From contig JAWKIL010000007.1 of NCBI GenBank assembly GCA_041394285.1, forward strand, positions 248,001-312,000: DNA of 64,000 nt. The letters run 5' to 3'. The notes under the pieces are model-generated. The model was not told the DNA's origin. It ran no database searches and saw only the letters and a list, made by a program, of their open reading frames with translations. Of this stretch, positions 43,180-52,122 are shown piece after piece. Numbering within the stretch: position 1 is the first letter of the stretch; every line of letters begins with the position of its first letter. This DNA is from CADEDH01 sp041394285 (GTDB lineage: Bacteria; Actinomycetota; Acidimicrobiia; Acidimicrobiales; SZUA-35). The position numbers were made by a program, and so were the translations under genes.

Positions 43180-44904
43180 GTGTTGGTGGCGTTCTCCCTG
43201 TTGGGAGCGCTTCGTGTGGAGAGCGGTGGCAGTCGGCTGAGCGATTCGGGCTTCCCGAGCCGCAAGGCCAAGCAGGCGTGCGAGCTGCTCGCGGTGGCTG
43301 GCGGCCGGCCGGTTTCCAAGGAGCGGCTGATCGAGCTGCTGTGGGGCGACCGGCTGCCGAAGGACCCCACGGGCGCCGTCGACCACACCATGTCGTTGCT
43401 CCGGCGCTCGCTGGAGACCGCAGCGGGAACGCAGCCGATTGTGACTGAGCGTGGTCACTACCGGCTCGACTTGAGCGTGTCGCAGATCGACACGGTCCAG
43501 TTCGACGCCCTCGTCGACGTACGAGGGCTCGACGCCGAGGCGGCGCTGGACAGCCTGCTGGCGGCCCTCGACCTGGTGCGGGGCACCGTGCTGGAGGACG
43601 AGCCGTACCAGCCGTGGGCGGAGGCGGTGCGGGAGCGCTACCGCCAGAAGATCGAGCGGGCCCGGCTCGACGCCGCCTCGCTGGCCCTGAGCCTCCACCG
43701 GCCCCAGCTGGCGCTCGACCTCGCCGACCGGGCGCGCCAGGACTCGCCCACCGTCCACGAGGAGGCCTCCACTCTCGGGGTGTCGGCCCTCCAGCAGCTC
43801 GGGCGCCGCCACGAGGCGATGGTGCGGATGGCGGAACTGGAGCGCCGGATGTCCGACGAGTTCGGGGCTGCGTTGTCGCCCCGGGCTGTGCTGGTGGGGT
43901 CGCTCCTGCGTCAGGGCGGTGAGGGGCGTCGGGTGGTGGGCCGGGTCCCGGTGCTCACCCGGACGACGGACCGGGCACCGAGCGAGCTCCCCTTCCTCGG
44001 CCGGGATCGGGAGCTGGCCGCCATCGGGCGCGCCGCCGATCGGCTGCGGGCCGGCCTGGGCGGCCTGGTGACCATCGACGGGGCCGCCGGGCTCGGGCGC
44101 AGCCGGCTGTTGGCCGAGGGCGGGTCCCTGCTCGACGACGGGTTGGGCCCCGACCACGTGGTCCGATTCGCCTGTCTTCCGTCCGATCCCGGTCTGCCGC
44201 TCTTCGTCGCCAGCCGCCTGGCCCGGTTGCTCACCTGGCCCGAGCGGCGCCCCGCCATAGGATCCGAGCCGTCGGCCCCGGGCCTGTACGACGTCCTGGT
44301 GGACGCGCTCGATCGGCGGGAGGCGCCAACGGCGTTGCTGATCGACGACCTGCAGTGGGCCGATCAGGCCTCGCTGGCGGTCCTGTCCTCCCTGCTCCAG
44401 CCGGGAGCGCTGGCCCACCCCCTGCTGATGGTGGCCACCCGGCGCCTCCGGGCCGGCGCCGCCGACCCCGAGCCCCGGGCCGGTGCTGTCCACCATCCGG
44501 CGCCGGTAGCGCTCGTTCTGGCCCCGCTACCCCCGCCGGTGCTGGCGGCGCTGCCGGTGGAGCACGCCTGGGACGAGACCGGTGGCCATCCCGGCCTACT
44601 GGCCGCCTGCATGATCTCGGAGCAGGGCGACGGCAGCCTGGGCGACGACGGCCTCGATCTCCTGTCCCGCTGGGTCGACGATCTGGGTCCGGGCGGACGG
44701 ACGCTGCTCCAGGCCGCGGCCGAGCTCGAGCGTTCCTTCACCGTGGACGACGTGGCCCGCCGCCTGGGCCTGGCACCGGCGGCTGCCGGCCAGCTCCTCG
44801 AGGGGCCCGAGCTTCTCCACCTGGCCCGCCGGCTCGACGAGGGGGGCCGGACGTTCGAGCTGGCCGGTGATCTCCTCCGCCGCTGGCTCGCCGCCTGCGC
44901 CTGA
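43180..44904 (+). CDS. SARP-type regulator: BTAD with degenerate AAA/ATPase domain
   Basis: Transcription factor of 574 aa. Residues 1-95 form an OmpR/SARP-type winged helix (KQACELLAVAGGRPVSKERLIELLWG and the wing RGHYRLDL). Residues about 105-245 form the bacterial transcriptional activator domain (YQPWAEAVRERYRQKIERARLDA). Residues about 270-574 form an ATPase-like domain with P-loop GAAGLGRS (301-308), where arginine R307 replaces the usual lysine, while Walker B ALLIDDLQWAD is kept. No C-terminal HTH is present. The GTG at 43180 follows AAAGGAGG; TTG 43183 is nearly as good. The co-directional copper oxidase operon starts 271 bp downstream and is the likely target. Confidence 0.85.
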   Translation: MLVAFSLLGALRVESGGSRLSDSGFPSRKAKQACELLAVAGGRPVSKERLIELLWGDRLPKDPTGAVDHTMSLLRRSLETAAGTQPIVTERGHYRLDLSVSQIDTVQFDALVDVRGLDAEAALDSLLAALDLVRGTVLEDEPYQPWAEAVRERYRQKIERARLDAASLALSLHRPQLALDLADRARQDSPTVHEEASTLGVSALQQLGRRHEAMVRMAELERRMSDEFGAALSPRAVLVGSLLRQGGEGRRVVGRVPVLTRTTDRAPSELPFLGRDRELAAIGRAADRLRAGLGGLVTIDGAAGLGRSRLLAEGGSLLDDGLGPDHVVRFACLPSDPGLPLFVASRLARLLTWPERRPAIGSEPSAPGLYDVLVDALDRREAPTALLIDDLQWADQASLAVLSSLLQPGALAHPLLMVATRRLRAGAADPEPRAGAVHHPAPVALVLAPLPPPVLAALPVEHAWDETGGHPGLLAACMISEQGDGSLGDDGLDLLSRWVDDLGPGGRTLLQAAAELERSFTVDDVARRLGLAPAAAGQLLEGPELLHLARRLDEGGRTFELAGDLLRRWLAACA

Positions 44905-45058
44905 CGTCACGCCAACCGAGCGGAGCGACGAGCCCAGTGCCGCCCCGGCGCGCCCGACGGAGGCCGACGCCGGAGGCGGGTAGTCATGCCCAGCCGGACC
45001 GCCGTACGGCCGGTTTGGTTCCCACCCCTGCGTGAGCAACCATCCCCATGCGACCACA

Positions 45059-45105
45059 CTGACAGCTCGGCTGACAGGTTTTTGACAGGAGCAGCAACCT
45101 GTTAC
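45059..45105 (+). promoter_or_regulatory. Heptamer repeats and candidate promoter of the copper oxidase operon
   Basis: The heptamer CTGACAG occurs at 45059 and 45071, and TTGACAG at 45082, spaced 12 and 11 bp, about one helical turn. SARP proteins bind heptamer direct repeats with 11-bp phasing that overlap the -35 box, and here the last repeat includes a TTGACA. A TGTTAC/TTACCT run near 45100-45107 may hold the -10, but spacing is short for sigma-70, as expected for an activator-dependent promoter. Confidence 0.5.
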
Positions 45106-45175
45106 CTCAGTCGCCGTACGGGGCACGTGCGGGCAGAGGGCTCGCGTCGCCCCGGTAGCGGAGGGCAGCGCAGTC

Positions 45176-48100
45176 ATGACAAGGGTGCGGAACGGCGGGT
45201 ACCTTGCTTCGTCGCGGTCAGACGGCCGATGGGGGCCGGTTCGACGGGTGATCGGCATGCTGGCGGCGCTGGCCACGATCGTGGCGCTGCTGGTGACGGC
45301 CGAGGTCTCGACCCCCTCCCCGGCGGCGGCGGCCACGAGCTCTCTCAACAGCGGGAACTTCAAGGTGGTCGACGACGGCACCGGCGCCCCGATCGATCAG
45401 TTCCGGTTCGTGGTCAACCTCGACAACACCGGCACCACCAGCCAGCGCACTCCCGACGGGCCCTGCTCGCCGGGTGATTCCGGTTATCCGGACTCGTGCC
45501 CGTGGACGTCGAACGGCACACCGAGCTCGTCGCCGGTGGTCACCACCGGGGACCAGTCGGACCTGGACGGGGCCGGGTTCACCCTGCCCGTCGGCCGCTA
45601 CCTGATCTCGGTGCTGGCCGACGGCTACGAGCTCGACGGCCTCCACGTCACCGTGCCCTTCGACGGCACGTTGACGCTGCCGATGATCGCCACCCCGCTC
45701 AAGGCCGCCACCATCCAGGCCGCCGTGTTCGAAGACATCTCGCCCGTGAACGGGGCCCCCGACCTGCCGGCCGAGCACGGTCTGGCCGGCTTCCGGGCCG
45801 GCCTCCTCGACTACCTGGGCGACATCAGCACCGACGTGTTCGGCAACCCCCTCTGCACCGTCTACGAGTTCACCGGCTCCAGCTACTTCGACCCGGCTCG
45901 GGTCGACAACATCGACGCCATCCGCGATCCGGGCGGCAACTGCTTCAGCTACTGCTACGTGGTCGACAACGGGATCGACATCGGCATCACCGAGCCCAAC
46001 TCCTCGGGCCGCTGCCCCACCGTCGATCCGGCCGCCGCTGCCTCGGGACTCACCTACACCACCACGTTCCCGCCGGCGCCCGGCACCTACACCAACTCCG
46101 TGCCCACCACGGCCGCCATCGAGGGCAAGGTCAAGATCCCGAACCTCGGGCCCAACCGCTACGCCATGACCCTCACCGCCCCCGACGGCACCACCTGGGC
46201 CCAGACCACCACGCTCGAGGGCAACCACGACTGGGACGCCTGGGTGATGGAGGGCCAGACCGGCCTCGACACCGAGTTCGTGGTGGCCGGCGAGCCGTTC
46301 CCCTCGATCATCTTCGGCTACACACCGGCATCCCAGAACAACCTCACCGGTTCCGGCGCCACCATCTCCGGCGTGGTGGAGGCCATGAAGGTCTACGTGC
46401 CCACCATCGGCGGCACCACCGTTCCCGCCGGCCAGATCTGGGGCGGCCTCAACGGGGCCAAGATCGACAAGCCGATCGACCAGCCCTGGGTCTCGCTGAC
46501 CGACCTCGACAACGGCGACACGATGGTGTGGGTGGACCGGGGCAACGCCGACGGCACGTTCTCCATCCCCAACGTGCCCAACGGCAACTACATGCTCACC
46601 TGGTGGGACGAGCCCCAGAATTACATCCTCGACTGGCAGAACGTCACCATCGTCGACGGCCAGTCGGTCGACATGGGCATCCTGCCCCTCACCGGGTGGT
46701 GGACCACCTACGAGGGCTACGTCTTCAACGACCTGAACCGCAACGGCCGCAAGGACGCCGGCGAGCCCGGCGTGCCCAACTACACCCTGACCATGCGCAA
46801 GCGGGAGAACTCGCTGATGGACCGGGGCACCACGGCGGTGTCGACCGACGCCAACGGCTACTACAGCTTCGAGAGCGCCTATCCCATGACCCAGTGGCTG
46901 GTGATGGAGGCCTACAACGACCTCTACTACACCACCGGCATCACCTATCAGGCCGACAACCAGCCCCAGCCCACCACCGTGCTCGGCGCCGGGGTGGACG
47001 TCAGCACCCTGCCCGTCATCGGCTTGAGCGGCCGGATCGACTGGGGCGTGCACTCCTACGACGCCCGCGGCACCACCAACGGCCTCGACCCCCGCAACGG
47101 CGGCATCGTGGGCACCGTCTCCTACGACACCACCCGCAACGAGCTCGATCCCCGCTACGCCGCCGTCGAGGACTGGCAGCCCGGCGTGTCGGGCCTCGTG
47201 GTCGATCTCTACGAACCGACCGCCTGCCCGCTCGACGACAACGGCGATCCGCTCACACCCGGCACCGACGGGTACCTCCCGTGCGACGCCAGCGGCATGT
47301 ACGCCCTGGCCGCCGACGGCTCGTACCTGACCGGGCAGAAGCTCAACACCTACGTCACCGAGACCTGGCAGCGGCCCGGCCTCAACGACGACGGCGAGTG
47401 CATCCCCCGCGACGTCGACGGCAACGAGCTGACCTACCCCGACAAGCAGCAGATCACCGACAGCCACACCGACTGCCTCGAAGCCCCGCTGATGGGCGTC
47501 CAGTTCCAGAAGGGCTTCTCAACCGTCGACGGCAACTACGGCTTCGGCGACGGCTGCTTCGCCCCGAACCACCTCGACCCCGACGCTCCGGCCGACACCC
47601 CCGTCTGCCTCGATCCCACCGGTGTCGACGTCGGCTTCGACGACCTGCCCGGCGGCGCCGACTACCTGGTGAAGGTGAACGTGCCCGAGGACACCGTCCA
47701 GAACGACGGGCGTTCGATCTACCAGTTCACGCGTGAAGAAGACATCAACATCGCCAACGGCGACCAGATCGTGCCCCAGATCCCGCCGCCGGCCTGCGCC
47801 GGCGCCCTGCACACGGTCGACGTGTCCGGCGGCGCCACGACCGACGGCTACCTCGAGAAGGTCGGCGACGGGGCCAACGGCCTGCCGGTGGGTGTGACCG
47901 TTCCCGCCTCGACCCCCACCGACAACCCCACGTTCACCGCCGACGTTGGCGGCTCGCCCTACGAGGGCCTGGCCCGCCCGCTGTGCGACATGAAGCTGGT
48001 GCCCCTGGCCAACGGCCGCTCGATCGTGCCCACGTTCAACGTGTTCACCGACGTGCCCGTGGCCGGCCGGTTCTGGGGCCTGGTGGTCAACGACCTCGGC

Positions 48101-51100
48101 TTCTCCACCGACCCCCACCAGATCAACTACGGCGAGAAGGCCGGCGTGCCCTTCGCCCCGGTGGGCATCTACGACCAGAACAACCGCCTCGTGTACACCA
48201 CCGAGAGCGACTACTCCGGCCTGTTCGACGTGCTGATGCCGTCGACCAACCGGATCAACTGCCCCACCCCGTCGGGCGTGTGCGCCAACCTGTTCCGCTT
48301 CGTCGGCAACGACCCCGGCGTGCCCGGCCGGTTGAACCTCAACTACAACCCCCGGTACCGCACGATCGCCGCCGACTTCGAGACCTTCCCCGGCCTCATC
48401 GTCCCGGCTGACCTGGCACCCACCCAGGTCGGCGTGCAGGTGCAGCTGCCGGGCGGCCAGGTGGCCCCGCTGGCCTGCTCGCCCGATGCCGACCAGCCCC
48501 AGCTGTACTCGATCGACAAGCCGTACCTCGGCCTCAACGAGACCCACACCTTCACCCTGCAGGGGGCGAACTTCGGTGCCGACACCGGCAAGGTGCTCCT
48601 CGACGAGACCGCCGAGATGACGGTGGCCTCGTGGAGCAACAGCGAGATCACCTTCACGGTCCCCAGCGGCAACGCCGGGGTGCATCAGCTCTCGGTCCAG
48701 CGGGCCGACAACGAGAAGAGCACCACCGCCGGCCTCAGCCTGCACGTGTTCGGCTCCAGCCTCCCCGCCTTCCCGGCCAACGGCGTGCTCGACGACTTCA
48801 ACCGCAGCAACCGCACCAACCTGGGGCCCTGGGGCACCAGCGGCAGCGGCTTCGCCATCGACAACCAGCAGCTGCGGGCCCGCACCGGCAACGGCACCGG
48901 CACGGCCGTGTGGCAGGGCCAGCAGTCGCAGTTCGGCGCCAGCCAGGAGGCCTTCGTCAACCTCGCCGCCATCAGCACCCTCAACGGCGGCGCCCAGCAG
49001 GGTCTGCTGCTGAAGGTCTCGGGCAACACCAACCTGACCAACTCCAACTCCCGCTACGTGTCCATCGCCGTGACCGCCGCCGGCGACGTGGTGCTCCAGT
49101 ACAAGACCGGCAACAGCGCCGCTGCGGCGCCGCAGACGATCGGCAGCTTCGGCACGAGCCCCGGGGTCCTGGGGGCGAGGGTGCTGTCCGACGGCACGGT
49201 GGCCGTCTACAAGGACGGTGCGCTGCTGGTCTCGGTGGCGACGAACGACGCCGTCGGCGCCCTGACCGGGCGGATCGGCGTGCGGGCGGTCAACACCGGC
49301 TCCAACTCCGGCAACCCCGGCAACACGAACGTCGGTGCCCGGTTCGACGACTTCGGCGGCGGCAACGTCACCACGTCGACCTACAGCCCGACCGTGTACG
49401 AGGTGGGACCGGGCAAGACCTACGCCCCGGCCAACACCCTGCCGGCCACGGCCAACCACGCCATCCAGGACGCCATCGACGACGCCCAGCAGCAGCCGGG
49501 CAACGCGCTGGTGGTGGTCTACCCCAACAACCCGACCTCGGATCCCCGGATCAACCCCCGGGGGGCCTACTACGAGAACCTGATCCTCAACGCCCCGATC
49601 TCGCTCCAGGGCGTCGGCCCCGGCAGCCCTGACGGGTCGGTGAAGGGTTCGATCATCGACGGCGGCGGCTTCGGCGGCGACAGCCCGGTGGCCACCGACT
49701 GGTACACCACGCTCAACGGGCTCACCTGGGCCGGCAACCAGAACGTGAACGACGGTGCCATCATCTCCGTCTTCGCTCCCGACACCGGCCCCCGGGCCTT
49801 CTCCGACACGAGGCGGGCCGCCATCGACGGCTTCGACCTCCGGGGCGGCGACCAGTTCGGCTTCCCCAACAACATCAATGTGATCGGCGGCGGCACCACC
49901 GGCCTGCCGGCCAACGTGCAGACCCAGGGCGGGGCCGTCTTCGCCAACGGCTACGCCCGCTACCTGCAGATCACCAACAACACCGTGCAGAACAACGGCG
50001 GGGCCTACGGCACGATCCGGATCGGCACCCCCGATCTCACCGGACCCGACGCCAACGCCAACAACGACCACATCCGGATCGCCAACAACCGGATCGTGGC
50101 CAACGCCGGCACCAACCTGGCCGGAGCGATCGGCCTGTTCGAGGGCTCCGACAACTACACGGTGAGCGGCAACGACATCTGTGGCAACTTCTCGGCCGAG
50201 TACGGCGGCGCCCTCACCGTCTACGGCCTGAGCGGCGGTAGCAACTCCATCGACCACAACCGCATCTGGTTCAACAACTCCTACGACGAGGCCGGTGGGG
50301 TCATGATCGCCGGGGAGCTGCCGGCATCGCCCACGTCGCTGTCGCCCGGTAGTGGCCCGGTGAACATCCACCACAACCTCATCCAGGAGAACCTCGGCAA
50401 CGACGACGGTGGCGGTCTCCGCTTCCTGATGTCGGGCAACTTCCCGATGGAGGTCTTCGACAACATCATCGTGAACAACGTGACCACCCACGAAGGCGGC
50501 GGCGTCTCCATCGACGGCGCCCCCGACGTCCGGTTCGTGAACAACACGGTGATGGGCAACCTGGCCACCGCCACCGCCGCCACCAGCGACGGCCAACCGG
50601 CGGCCGCCGGCCTGTCGTTCACCAGGAACAGCGACCCGCTCCGCCAGTCGCTCCCCGGCAACCCGGACACGAGCCCGCCGGTGCTGCGCAACAACGTCTT
50701 CTGGGACAACCGCACCGGCACCAAGCAGGGGCCGGGCCAGGCGGGCCCGCTGGTGACCGGTCTGGGCCAGACCCAGTCGGGCGACACCGTCATCGACACG
50801 TGGCAGATCGGGTCCATCGACGGAGCCGCTCCGGCGGAGCCGGCCGACTCGGTGATCCAGAGCGACCCCAACCACGCCGGCAGCTACACCGACAGCGCCT
50901 CCAACGTGCACGCCGATCCGTTGGTGATCGAGGCCTACGCCACCAAGGTGTCGTTCGACGCCTGGCGGACCAACCCCAACTTCGTGGGGGCGCTCCTGGC
51001 CACGCTGTCGCCGGCGGCCACCCGCCAGGGTGACTACCACCTCCAGGGCGGCTCGCCCGCCATCGACCTCGGGACCGCACCGGCTCCCACCACCGACTAC

Positions 51101-52051
51101 GACGATGCTCCCCGCGACGCCAGCCCCGACGCCGGCGCCGACGAGCGGGCGGCGGTCGTCACCGGCTCGGCTCTGCTGGCGCCGACGTCGGTCGACTTCG
51201 GCCCGGTCTACCTGGGGGCGACCAGCGCGGCGCAGACCGTGACCCTGACCAACAACGCCACCGGTGCCCTCGACGGCATCACCGTGGCCATCGCCGACGG
51301 CTTCGGCCGGTCGGGCGGCACCTGCGGCACCACCCTCGGGGCCGGCGAGAGCTGCACCATCGGGGTCACGTTCAGCCCGACGGCGTCGGGGCCGGCCACC
51401 GCCACGCTCGCCGTCAGCGCCAACGTGCCCATCACCGGCTCGCCCGTCACCCTGACCGGCACCGGTGCCGCCGTGCCGGACCCGGCGGTGCTCGACACCT
51501 TCGACCGGACCAACGCCAACACCCTCGGCGGTGACTGGAACCAGCTCGTGGTGCTCAACAACGCCGGGATCCGGGTGAACCGCAACCGGGCGTTCTGCGC
51601 CAACAGCGGTGCGGCCAGCCTGTTGTGCACCTCGGCCGTCGGGGCCAACGCCTACTGGACCGCGAGCTACGGCCCGAACCAGGCGGCGGCGTTCACCTTC
51701 GCCAACTCCACCGTCAACAACAACTGGCTGTGGCTGAAGGCGGGCGGAACCCAGCTCCTCGGGACCTACCTCGACGGCATCCGGGTGTCCTACGCCAGCG
51801 GCCAGGTCACCGTGGTGTCGGTCAGCGGCGGAGCGGCCACCACCGTCGGCACGTTCAGCGCCGGCTTCGCCAACGGTGACCGGCTCCTGGCGGCGGCCGA
51901 TGCCAACGGCACCGTCACGGTCTGGAAGGTCAGCGGTACCACCACGACCTTCGTCGGATCGGCCGCCACCCCCAACACCGGGGGCGGCGCCATCGGTATG
52001 CATCTCGCCCGGGGCGCCCGGGTCGACGACTTCGCCGGCGGCGACCTCTGA
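45176..52051 (+). CDS. Giant secreted multidomain beta-helix protein
   Basis: Secreted protein of 2291 aa with an extended Sec signal (about 1-53, ending in PAAAA). Visible modules in order: Ig/CNA-B-like regions (about 56-500), an SdrD-B-like repeat with YEGYVFNDLNRNGRKDAGEPG (about 510-590) and a second such repeat (from about 640). An IPT/TIG domain follows (about 1108-1200), then a LamG-like module starting LDDFNRSNRTNLG (about 1202-1400). A right-handed beta-helix comes next (about 1405-1850; repeated N-x-I/V-x-x-N ladders). A choice-of-anchor-D/ASH-type domain (about 2001-2100) precedes a final LamG-like module (about 2105-2291; LDTFDRTNANTLGGDW). No LPXTG or membrane anchor is seen. 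As the first gene of an operon with three cupredoxin proteins it may be the extracellular scaffold or matrix protein on which the oxidase sits. The ATG is 13 nt after GGAGGG. Confidence 0.85.
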   Translation: MTRVRNGGYLASSRSDGRWGPVRRVIGMLAALATIVALLVTAEVSTPSPAAAATSSLNSGNFKVVDDGTGAPIDQFRFVVNLDNTGTTSQRTPDGPCSPGDSGYPDSCPWTSNGTPSSSPVVTTGDQSDLDGAGFTLPVGRYLISVLADGYELDGLHVTVPFDGTLTLPMIATPLKAATIQAAVFEDISPVNGAPDLPAEHGLAGFRAGLLDYLGDISTDVFGNPLCTVYEFTGSSYFDPARVDNIDAIRDPGGNCFSYCYVVDNGIDIGITEPNSSGRCPTVDPAAAASGLTYTTTFPPAPGTYTNSVPTTAAIEGKVKIPNLGPNRYAMTLTAPDGTTWAQTTTLEGNHDWDAWVMEGQTGLDTEFVVAGEPFPSIIFGYTPASQNNLTGSGATISGVVEAMKVYVPTIGGTTVPAGQIWGGLNGAKIDKPIDQPWVSLTDLDNGDTMVWVDRGNADGTFSIPNVPNGNYMLTWWDEPQNYILDWQNVTIVDGQSVDMGILPLTGWWTTYEGYVFNDLNRNGRKDAGEPGVPNYTLTMRKRENSLMDRGTTAVSTDANGYYSFESAYPMTQWLVMEAYNDLYYTTGITYQADNQPQPTTVLGAGVDVSTLPVIGLSGRIDWGVHSYDARGTTNGLDPRNGGIVGTVSYDTTRNELDPRYAAVEDWQPGVSGLVVDLYEPTACPLDDNGDPLTPGTDGYLPCDASGMYALAADGSYLTGQKLNTYVTETWQRPGLNDDGECIPRDVDGNELTYPDKQQITDSHTDCLEAPLMGVQFQKGFSTVDGNYGFGDGCFAPNHLDPDAPADTPVCLDPTGVDVGFDDLPGGADYLVKVNVPEDTVQNDGRSIYQFTREEDINIANGDQIVPQIPPPACAGALHTVDVSGGATTDGYLEKVGDGANGLPVGVTVPASTPTDNPTFTADVGGSPYEGLARPLCDMKLVPLANGRSIVPTFNVFTDVPVAGRFWGLVVNDLGFSTDPHQINYGEKAGVPFAPVGIYDQNNRLVYTTESDYSGLFDVLMPSTNRINCPTPSGVCANLFRFVGNDPGVPGRLNLNYNPRYRTIAADFETFPGLIVPADLAPTQVGVQVQLPGGQVAPLACSPDADQPQLYSIDKPYLGLNETHTFTLQGANFGADTGKVLLDETAEMTVASWSNSEITFTVPSGNAGVHQLSVQRADNEKSTTAGLSLHVFGSSLPAFPANGVLDDFNRSNRTNLGPWGTSGSGFAIDNQQLRARTGNGTGTAVWQGQQSQFGASQEAFVNLAAISTLNGGAQQGLLLKVSGNTNLTNSNSRYVSIAVTAAGDVVLQYKTGNSAAAAPQTIGSFGTSPGVLGARVLSDGTVAVYKDGALLVSVATNDAVGALTGRIGVRAVNTGSNSGNPGNTNVGARFDDFGGGNVTTSTYSPTVYEVGPGKTYAPANTLPATANHAIQDAIDDAQQQPGNALVVVYPNNPTSDPRINPRGAYYENLILNAPISLQGVGPGSPDGSVKGSIIDGGGFGGDSPVATDWYTTLNGLTWAGNQNVNDGAIISVFAPDTGPRAFSDTRRAAIDGFDLRGGDQFGFPNNINVIGGGTTGLPANVQTQGGAVFANGYARYLQITNNTVQNNGGAYGTIRIGTPDLTGPDANANNDHIRIANNRIVANAGTNLAGAIGLFEGSDNYTVSGNDICGNFSAEYGGALTVYGLSGGSNSIDHNRIWFNNSYDEAGGVMIAGELPASPTSLSPGSGPVNIHHNLIQENLGNDDGGGLRFLMSGNFPMEVFDNIIVNNVTTHEGGGVSIDGAPDVRFVNNTVMGNLATATAATSDGQPAAAGLSFTRNSDPLRQSLPGNPDTSPPVLRNNVFWDNRTGTKQGPGQAGPLVTGLGQTQSGDTVIDTWQIGSIDGAAPAEPADSVIQSDPNHAGSYTDSASNVHADPLVIEAYATKVSFDAWRTNPNFVGALLATLSPAATRQGDYHLQGGSPAIDLGTAPAPTTDYDDAPRDASPDAGADERAAVVTGSALLAPTSVDFGPVYLGATSAAQTVTLTNNATGALDGITVAIADGFGRSGGTCGTTLGAGESCTIGVTFSPTASGPATATLAVSANVPITGSPVTLTGTGAAVPDPAVLDTFDRTNANTLGGDWNQLVVLNNAGIRVNRNRAFCANSGAASLLCTSAVGANAYWTASYGPNQAAAFTFANSTVNNNWLWLKAGGTQLLGTYLDGIRVSYASGQVTVVSVSGGAATTVGTFSAGFANGDRLLAAADANGTVTVWKVSGTTTTFVGSAATPNTGGGAIGMHLARGARVDDFAGGDL

Positions 52052-52122
52052 TGCGCCGCCGGTCCGTCACTCCGTCATCACACCAGCAGACGTCATCACC
52101 TGAGCGGGAACAGGATCACCAG

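Noticed and set aside
45218..47467. Another long minus-strand frame opposite the same gene
   Set aside because: Same shadow effect; no recognisable protein features and no ribosome site.
47519..52003. A very long open frame on the minus strand opposite the giant beta-helix gene
   Set aside because: It is a GC-rich shadow: composition is Val/Gly/His-rich without domain motifs, while the plus strand has clear domains and a signal peptide.
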